Positions 53,559-64,000 of a DNA stretch of 64,000 nucleotides are shown here, piece after piece; positions within the stretch are counted from its first letter, which is position 1, and each line of letters opens with the position of its first letter. Source of the DNA: Piromyces finnis (lineage: Eukaryota > Neocallimastigomycota > Neocallimastigomycetes > Neocallimastigales > Neocallimastigaceae); contig MCFH01000039.1 of the NCBI GenBank assembly GCA_002104945.1, positions 234,501-298,500 of the forward strand, read 5' to 3'. The notes beneath the pieces were generated by a model. It searched no databases. It worked only from the letters and a program-made list of their open reading frames with translations, and was not told the DNA's origin. Both the position numbers and the translations under genes were made by a program.

Positions 53559-54856
53559 ATTTAAAAATTATTTTGTTTAAGAAATATATATACTAAAAAT
53601 TAAAAAAGAAAAATAATGTCTCTATATATCATATTTTGGATATGGATTGAACATAAAAAATGTTTTTTATAGAGGTATTTTTATTTTTTGTTTTGTTTTA
53701 TTTTTGTAAATAAATTATTCCATTAATAATCGATATTTTTTTTTACGAGATGAAATAGATATTTGATTTTGTAAAGTATTGTTTCAAATTATATAAACAT
53801 TAATTAGGTTTATTAATAGATATATTGGTTAGTATTAAAATTTAAAATTATTAAATAGTAATAAACATTATTAAAACATTAATATATTTCCATCTACACA
53901 TTCATTAATATAATTGTTAAAAAAATAGTATTGTTGGTACATTAACAATTTTTTTTCCCTATCTTTCTATTATCGTAAACATTTATATTTACATATATAG
54001 GTTAGCTATTAAATAATCGATTATTTTTTTTCAAAGATTTATCTTACATCTTTGATTATTATAAATATTTTTTATTTTTTTTTTTAATAATTTTATTTAA
54101 ATTCTTTTTTTTTACATATATATATATATTTTATACCTATGTATAGTGTAATATTATTCCTTTTTCTATCCTATATTATTTATTTGTTATAAAAAATAAA
54201 ACTTTATATCTTTTTTTTTTTTTTTTTTTGTCTATTTTTTATTATTTGATTTTCGAAATAAAAAGTATACTTGAATCCTATTACACTTTTTAAATTATAT
54301 AATCACTTTTTTATTTTTCGGAAAATACTATTATTATTATTATTTTATTGTTTACTTTTAAACCGTTTTTTTATTTTTTTTCTGCTATTATTTCTACTGT
54401 ATTAGTTATTTAACATTTTTAGTTTATTTATCTTTATAAAAAGTTTTTCTCTTTTTTTTTTTTTCAATTTACAAAAGTTGTTAATTTTAAATAAATACTA
54501 TTTTTTTATTAATAGTATTATTTATTTATTATTTATTATTTATTTATTATTATTTTATTATTTATTATAGATATTTACAATGTTATTAGTTTTACTTTTT
54601 TTTTTTCTAAATAAAATTAATATTTCTCTTTTTTTAATCTTCAATAAAGAAAAAAAAATAAAAAATAAAAAAATAAAAAAATAAAATAAAAATAAAATAA
54701 AAAAAGGGGGAAAAAAATAAATAATAAAAAAAAGTTAAAAATTTAATAAAGTAAAAAATTATATAAATTATTATTTTTTTATTTTTTATTTTATTATTTA
54801 AATAGAATTATTATTACTATTATTATTATTATTATTATTATTATTACTACTACTAT

Positions 54857-54931
<75 letters not shown>

Positions 54932-55566
54932 TACTACTATTACTACTACTACTATTACTACTACTACTACTACTACTACTACTATTATTATTATTATTAT
55001 TATTACACTAAGGAATAATGTTTTGTTTTGTTTTGTTTTTTAATTTGATGATTTTTATGTAATTTTATTTTGAAAAAAAAGAAAAGAAAAAAAAAGGTAT
55101 TTTACAAGATTTAGACTATTTTTTAATATTAATAAATAAGATTTCTTTCTTAATTTTTTTTTTTTTAAAATTATTATTATATAAGTTAAAAACTATAAAT
55201 ATGAATGAATATTTGGATGCTTTAAAAAAACGTACTTAAAAAATACCCACTTAACTAAATATAAATCTATACTACTATTATAGAATTCAAATATTCAATA
55301 TTATTTAAATATTTATATATATATTTCTACAAATTTATACTGATAATAATATAAATTAAACTAACAATAGTAAAAAAATTATCACTAGTCATTAATAAAA
55401 TAAAGTGAAAGAAAAAGTTGATATTTACATTATATTCAATAGTTGTGGTAATGAATACTATCATTTAATTAAATTATATTTTAGTAAAAGTTTTATATTT
55501 TTTTTTCCGTTTTATTGAACATTACAATAATGGTTTAACAAAATAATAATTAATAACTACTACTAC

Positions 55567-55603
<37 letters not shown>

Positions 55604-57585
55604 GAAAAAATTATTTAATTCTATTTTTAATATTTTACACCTTTTAAAATTATAAAGCTCCGAGAGTTAAAATTGTTAAAAGGGAAAATAAAATAGTATT
55701 ATTATTATTATTATTATTGTTCTAGTTTTAATAAAATAAAAAATAACATTATCTATTTATATTTAAATCGTCACTATAAATAAATTAAAAATTAATATTC
55801 CATTGAATTATATTATTATTATAAAAAAAAAAAAAAAGTTAAAATGAATATAAAAAATGAAAAATAAAAAAAAAAACATTATATTTTCTTACAATATTTT
55901 GTTAATTTTTTCATTAAAGAAAAAAAAATTGTATAATTAAAACTTTTCTAATATAATGTATTTATTGTTACATTTTATTTAATTAGTTATTATTTTTTCG
56001 ATAAAATAGTTTAATGCTTGATTAAAAATATTCATACATAGAAATAAAAAAAAAAAAGTTTTTTTTTTTTTAATATAAAATTATAGTTATTAAGATTATG
56101 ATTCTAATCTTAACATTACTATAAAAATAAAAAAAATAAAAGTTTTCTTTCTTTATACTCTAGATTCTTAAATATATTTGATGGTTTTTACGGGGGTGAT
56201 AGTTCAAATAATACCAAAAAGTGTTGTAGCATTAAAATAAATTTGTATATATTTCTTTTATTTATATAGTATGATGATAGTAATGATTTTCATTTAATAT
56301 ATATCTCTTTTTATTTATATATACAATTATTTATAGTTTAATATATTAACTTTGATATATTAAAAAAAGGTTGGTCTATTTTTTTTTTTATTTATTATTT
56401 TCTTTATTTACTACATATTATTAATCTTTTTTTTTTTTAGTATTGTTTCTAATTCTTTTCCTACTTTCCCCATAGTTTAATTTTTTTTTAAATTTAATTA
56501 TTCCTTTTTTAGACAAATAATATAGAAATCAAATTAAATTTATGTATCATACATGAAATGTAATTTAAAGGTTAGATTATTAAAAGGTTGAAAAAAAATG
56601 GTTTAAAATTAATAATAAATAATAATAAAAACATAGATATAAATACATATACCATTTATACCATTTATAATAAAGAATTTTTATTTTGAAATATAGTATA
56701 ATATTACTTTAATGGAAATGTTTTATTAAAAAAGGTTTAAAATACTTTTTTTTTTTTTTTCTTTTCTATCAAAAATAAACTTATTGACTTTAAAAAGTTT
56801 AACATTGAATTATAATCCATTACATAGTAATGAAACAATACTTTTTTAAACATTGTTAGATAGTTATAATATTAAATATATAATGTTGATATATATATAT
56901 TTAAAATAGTTTTAAGAGCCTTTCATGATCAATCAACAACTTTTATTGATAATAAAAAAAAAGGTATCGAATTTGATTCTATTTAGTGAAACAGAGACAA
57001 ATTCATGTAATACATAATAATTAAATGAATTTTATACATAATTAGTTCAAAGTTGAAACAAGAATAAAAAAGGAAAAAAGAAAAACTACCTATTTATTAA
57101 ATTTTACATAACAAATGCTTTTTTTTTTTTAATGTATACAAAAAAAAGTAGTGATATTTATGTTATTTATTTTATTATTTTTAATATTTATTTTGTACAT
57201 AACTTGGTGGTTTAAATTATTATTATTGGTAGTAGTAGTAGTAGTAGTAGGTACTAAGTTTTTTTATTTTTTATTTTTTATTTTTTATTTTTATTGGATA
57301 TAATAAAGAGTGATTTAATTGTTTTATTGAAAGAAAGAAAAAAAAAAGAAAACAAAAAAATTTTATTATAATTCTTAATAAATTTATATTTAATAATAAA
57401 ACGTGCTTAGGATGATCTATACTTTTTTTTTTTATTCATCCATTTTTTTTTAAAAAAAAATTATTAGTGTTATCCTTCTCAATAAATAAAATATAATAGA
57501 TTATTTAATTGGGGGATATTTTTTTATTTTTACTTTGTTATTATCATTGGCATGGGAATTCATTATTTTACTTCTGGAATTTTAT
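53559..57585. other. 4-kb gene-free region with triplet repeats
   Basis: I find no coding sequence. The region is A/T-rich and contains several trinucleotide arrays, the longest at about 54806-55007, plus shorter TTA and TAG runs near 55560-55600 and 57227-57250. The first part should hold the promoter of the PKA regulatory subunit gene. Confidence 0.55.
54806..55007. repeat. Compound (TTA)n/(TAC)n microsatellite
   Basis: About 200 nt of alternating blocks of ATT and ACT triplets lie in intergenic DNA. The block structure (TTA block, TAC block, TTA block, TAC block, TTA block) suggests repeated slippage and internal duplication. Confidence 0.9.
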
Positions 57586-59992
<2,407 letters not shown>

Positions 59993-61097
59993 TTTTTTTT
60001 TTTTTTTTCCTATTTATTCTATCTTTTTTTTTTTTTTTTTTTCAAATTTCAATTTTATTTGAAATTTTGGTGGTGAATTAACGGGTGATAGTAATTTTTT
60101 TAAAAAAAAAAGAATTTTTAAAATGGGTGATTTTTATTTAAATTTCACATAAAAATCGAAATATGGTGATATGTCACATGATTCATAGAATTATAAATTA
60201 AGGTTTGAAATCTTTTTCACTGTAGAAAAAATAATAATAATTAACGTTTATCAGTCATTATGGCTTTAATTTTTGATGGTCAGATTTTAATGGAATATAA
60301 AAAAATATTTATTATATTAAATTAATATTATATGTGGCTTATAAATAATTATGAATTAAATTTGGAAAACAAAAATGGTCAATGGAATCCTTGATCCAAA
60401 GTCTTTTTTTTTTTTAAAGTACACCATTGAAAAATGTTTTTTATTATGAAAAATAAAAAAGAAAGAGGATTAGATCTTTACCATTGTTTTTTAATTTTAG
60501 ACTAGTTATTATATAATTTCATATATTAATTATCCATTAAAATATATATACATATATGTAAATATGAATAATGGAAAATATTTAATACATTTTATGGCGG
60601 ATTATAGGATGCTTTGACTTTGAAATATTTTTCAATCATCTCGGCACGATATCGTCCATTCTTGACGCCTGATGAATCATCTTTTATTGTTAATCATCTC
60701 GACATAATATCGTTCATTCTTGATGCTTATATCTAATCAAAGACATTATTAGTATAGTATTCATAAGAAATATGTCAAATTTCTTATTAATACTCTACTC
60801 TATGGTTTTCTTTATCATTAAAATTTGATAAATTCAATAATTTTGAAAGATGGATAAAAAAAAAAATAAATAGTAGTATATCAGTATCTTTTATAATTTT
60901 TATGATGACCAGTTTAAAAATCATGAAAAATTTGATAAATAAATAATAATATATAGTAAATAAATTTTATTTATAATTTATAGAGAAAGATATATATATA
61001 TAAAAATACAATAGAATTAAACAAGCCAACAAACTAACGAAAAAAAAAAAAGGAATAGTTAATAATTTATGTTTAATAATAATTATACAATGATATA
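59993..61097. other. Intergenic region upstream of aspartate aminotransferase
   Basis: It probably contains the promoter of the aminotransferase gene and the 3' flank of the PI-PLC gene. Apart from the direct repeat at 60637-60731, nothing is recognised. Confidence 0.5.
60637..60731. repeat. Imperfect direct duplication, ~42-nt unit
   Basis: Two copies of AATCATCTCG(G/A)CA(C/T)(G/A)ATATCGT(C/T)CATTCTTGA(C/T)GC are found about 54 nt apart. The differences are all transitions (C/T or G/A). The sequence is more GC-balanced than its surroundings. The duplicates are too short to assign and encode nothing obvious. Confidence 0.7.
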
Positions 61098-62443
61098 TTA
61101 AAGTAGAATATAAGATATTAAAAGAGTGATAACTATCCCAACTATACTATTAATTTTTAATAGTTGACTACCGTTAGCATTTGCGGTAGGAATAGGTTTT
61201 TTTACAGAAGTATAGGTTTCACCATTAAGTCTTGTAACATATTCAATAATATCACCATGATTATAATAATCAACAGAAATGAAATTGATTTTATTTTGAC
61301 AATTGACAATATGTTCATTAATACTGTCAAAAGAATTTGTTTGATCGATAACGGTGGTATCAGGAAGATAACCACTACTATTTAAAATTTGAACATGTTT
61401 CATATGATATCTATGTAAAAAAACATTTATATATATATTATATATAATATAAATAAATATATATAATTAATTCAATGAATAAAAAAGGATTTATATATTT
61501 TTTTTTATCCTTTTCGATTTAAATAGTTGATAAATATGATATATATATATATAAAATGATTTATAAAAAGAATGCTTACAAAAGGAATAAACTTCCAGAA
61601 CCACCAAATACATCACAATTCCAATATTCTTGACTCAAGGAAACATAATTATTGTAGGAAACATATTGACTCAAGGATAAATACCATGGATAAGCTGGAT
61701 CTGTAAGTTTATCAGAGAAAACAACCACATTTTGATGATTATCGACCATTTCACCAAGTGTTGGCCAATCTCCAATGTAATATGGGGTAAAAACGTAATT
61801 TATTAAACCTGAATTAGTAAAGAGTTCGTTTATCGTACTAGCTGGTATATTACCATTGAAATTTTCAAAAAAGATGGTAATAACTTCATTTGGATTTTGT
61901 TGAATAAATTCTGTTATTTCATAAAGAATATCGACAGCTCTACCGGCATCTAAATATGGTTCAGTACAAGAATTATGACATAAATGTACAGAGCCATCAT
62001 CATGATAGAAAACATCCAACATTAAACCACGAATACCATCATAAAGTTGTTGTGAAATACCTAATTCTTGGTTTGCAGAATATGATTTTCCTATTGTTAA
62101 GTTTTTTTTTTAAAAAAAAAAAAAAAAAAACGAAATGTCGTTAATATATCATATATAGGTATATAATGGACAGACAATAAAGTATTTAATAAAGTATTAT
62201 AAAAACCAGTTTTCATTTCAATTTATATATATATATGTGTGTATATGTATGTGTTTTTTTTTTTAAAAAAAAAAAAAAATTACCAACAGCAAAAGAATTA
62301 TGAGTTGTAGCGTAGGTTAATTCGTCATAATTTTTATAACAATAACTTTCATAGCCATTACAATATTTTTGAGCTTTTGTTAATAAAATAAATAATTCCA
62401 AGTAAAGGGTATAATATAGTATATTTTTCAAACTTGAAAGCAT
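61098..62443 (-). CDS. Secreted GPI-anchored PI-PLC X-domain protein
   Basis: Reverse-strand exons: 62443-62284, 62090-61580, 61410-61098; 327 aa. It has a signal peptide (about 1-24, ending LLTKAQ) and a Cys-containing start (YCNGYESYCYKNYDELTY). The single-domain PLC-like phosphodiesterase has catalytic-type H48 in TTHNSF, R74 in GIRGLMLDVF and a second histidine at HLCHNSC (89/92). Typical strands follow, such as VITIFFENF and NVVVFSDKL. The Ser/Thr/Asn-rich C-terminus ends in a hydrophobic tail (IVGIVITLLISYILL), consistent with a GPI signal. The real substrate of fungal members is mostly unknown, so phosphatidylinositol or GPI cleavage is not assured. The first intron has T-run/A-run pairs near both ends. 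Confidence 0.85.
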
Positions 62444-63309
62444 TTTATTTCTACTTTGAAGAACTTGATAAAAGAAAAAGAATATATATTTTATTCTATA
62501 AAATGGGGGGTAATTTTAATAATTGAATTTTATAATTTATTAAAGTTTTAATTTAAAAAGGTAAAGTTTTTTTTTTATGAAATCTATTTTCTTTATTAAA
62601 TTGATAAATCTGTTATTTTTATTATTATTACTGATAGTGTTCTTATTTTATTATTAAAATAGTGGTCAATTACTTTTAAAAATGTATTTTTTTTTTGTGA
62701 AGTTTAAAACATTTGAGTGTGACTTTTAAAGTTTATCTTCTTTATCTATTTGATATTAAAATAAATATAATTGTTGTTGTTGTATTAATAATAAAAAGGT
62801 CTTAATTGATAGAGATATAAAGAATCTATAAAAAAAAAAAAAAGAAAAGAAAATTGAAATCCTTTAACTTTTTTTTATTATTATAATGAATCATTAATGG
62901 TTTATTAATATTCATATAGTTATTTATTTAGTTACTTAGTTATTTATTCACTCATTTTTAATGATTTATTTAATAGGAATAAACTATAAATTTATCTAAA
63001 TTTTCCTTATTATTCATTTAATTTTAAACTTTATGAATTAATAAAATGAAATATATTGTAATATATTGCAATATATTTAATTTAATTATTAATGATTTAT
63101 TCTATTTCATTATTTATAAAAATGCGGCTATTAATATCTTTATTAATTATAAATTCAACAAGTAGTAAAATATATTCATTTTAATTAAATTATATATTAG
63201 ATTATATTATAATATATTGTAAACAATAATTCATATTAATTTGAATCTTTTGACCGTTCTGGTATTTAAGAATAAAGGTCTCTACAAAAAAAAAAAAGAT
63301 AAAGAAAGA
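62444..63309. other. AT-rich region upstream of the PI-PLC gene
   Basis: Presumed promoter region of the PI-PLC gene. It contains short palindromic stretches such as the TGTAATATATTGCAATATAT segment near 63056. No gene is supported. Confidence 0.5.
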
Positions 63310-63712
63310 AAAATATAATGATGGTATAATAACGGTATAATAGTATTGATATAATAATAATAATGATATGATATATAATAATGTTATGATATGTAATAAT
63401 GGTATAATATAGTAATGATATGATATATGATATAATGTTATTAATGTTATAATGTAACAATGTTATAATGTTGTAAATATTGTTGATATAATGTTATATA
63501 ATGATAATGATATAATATATAATAATGTTATATAATAATGGTATAATGGTGTTATATAATGATAATGATATATAATAGTGTTATATAATAATGGTATAAT
63601 GGTGTTATATAATGATAATGATATATAATAATGTTATTAATATTGTTATAATGTAACAATGTTATAATGTTGTAATGTTATATAATAATGTTAATGATAT
63701 ATGATATTGCTA
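63310..63712. repeat. Degenerate minisatellite of GATAATGATATAATA-type units
   Basis: About 400 nt are built from interleaved ATGATATAATA, TAATGTTATATAATG and ATGGTATAATGG units. Longer blocks, such as GGTGTTATATAATGATAATG, recur near 63549 and 63600. There is no coding potential. Confidence 0.8.
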
Positions 63713-64000
63713 TCTATTTAGAAAAAAAAAAGTTTAAAAGGCATCAAAATAATTTGTTTATATTAAAAAGTATGTGCTTCTTTTTAATGAATTTTTTTTT
63801 TTAGTTTATATTAAGTAGTATAACTTTTTTTTCTCTCTCTTTCTTTCTTCTTTTTATAGTTTATTATAGGTATATGGTACAACACCAGATTTTAGTATAT
63901 TTGGTGATGAAAATATAAAAAAAAGAATAATGAAAAAATTAGTTTTATTGTTTATGAAAAAATAGTATCAATTAAAAGCTTTATTATTTTATAAATTTTA
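63713..64000 (+). other. Window edge with possible short exon
   Basis: After poly(T) stretches, an acceptor-like TTATTATAG (ending near 63869) is followed by an open frame of about 30 codons (GTTPDFSIFGDENIKKRI and onward) ending with TAG at about 63963-63965. No upstream exon is visible. It could be a real last exon, a gene relic, or chance; it would also be the only TAG stop in the window. Confidence 0.2.

Overview
The window looks like nuclear DNA of an early-diverging, flagellated, extremely AT-rich fungus, most likely an anaerobic gut fungus (Neocallimastigomycota). This is an inference from four things. The intergenic DNA is nearly pure A/T, with long homopolymer and trinucleotide tracts. 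The genes carry many short GT-AG introns. The proteins are fungal in type: a BCY1-like PKA regulatory subunit with an RRTSVSAES pseudosubstrate region, a GGA adaptor, and a Ras GEF. A centrosome/basal-body protein of the FOP/CEP43 family is also present, and zoospore-forming fungi keep such proteins while yeasts have lost them. All stop codons used are TAA.

Layout. 1-2.7 kb: a non-coding region with a ~970-bp fold-back inverted repeat that carries a broken 3' end of a GPI-anchored surface-protein gene, then a ~670-bp island of unusually high GC. 2.7-9.3 kb (+): a hypothetical protein with an internal repeat, a FOP/CEP43 homologue in 6 exons, and an ERV2-type sulfhydryl oxidase in 4 exons. 10.2-15.2 kb (-): a 1430-residue Asn/Ser-rich coiled-coil protein. 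16.7 kb (+): a small secreted Cys-rich protein. 17.8-21.9 kb (-): a GGA clathrin adaptor in about 18 exons, including a probable 12-nt microexon. 22.6-25.4 kb (-): a single-pass membrane protein of unknown function. 26.2-32.2 kb (-): an ankyrin-repeat Ras GEF in 13 exons. 32.9-33.4 kb (-): a divergent calmodulin/light-chain-like protein whose first coding exon is only ATG. 33.4-37.8 kb: a gene desert. 37.8-45.6 kb (+): a myosin-II heavy chain of 2279 aa. 46.3-50.4 kb (+): a 1194-aa protein that joins a SHG1/BOD1 (COMPASS) domain to a SGF29-like tandem Tudor module. 51.6-53.6 kb (-): PKA regulatory subunit. 57.6-60.0 kb (-): aspartate aminotransferase. 61.1-62.4 kb (-): a GPI-anchored PI-PLC X-domain protein. 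The last 1.5 kb is repeat-rich, with one possible partial exon.

The genes form no operon-like system. Some functional links can be suggested. The Ras GEF and the PKA regulatory subunit belong to the fungal Ras/cAMP/PKA axis. The light-chain-like gene and the myosin-II heavy chain are neighbours and diverge from each other. The most novel items are the SHG1-Tudor fusion, which would join a subunit domain of the H3K4 methyltransferase complex to a putative H3K4me3 reader, the gene-capturing fold-back repeat, the in-frame 12-nt microexon, and 3' splice sites preceded by poly(A) instead of polypyrimidine. All exon structures were built by eye from splice signals, reading-frame continuity and family resemblance; no alignment or transcript data were available.
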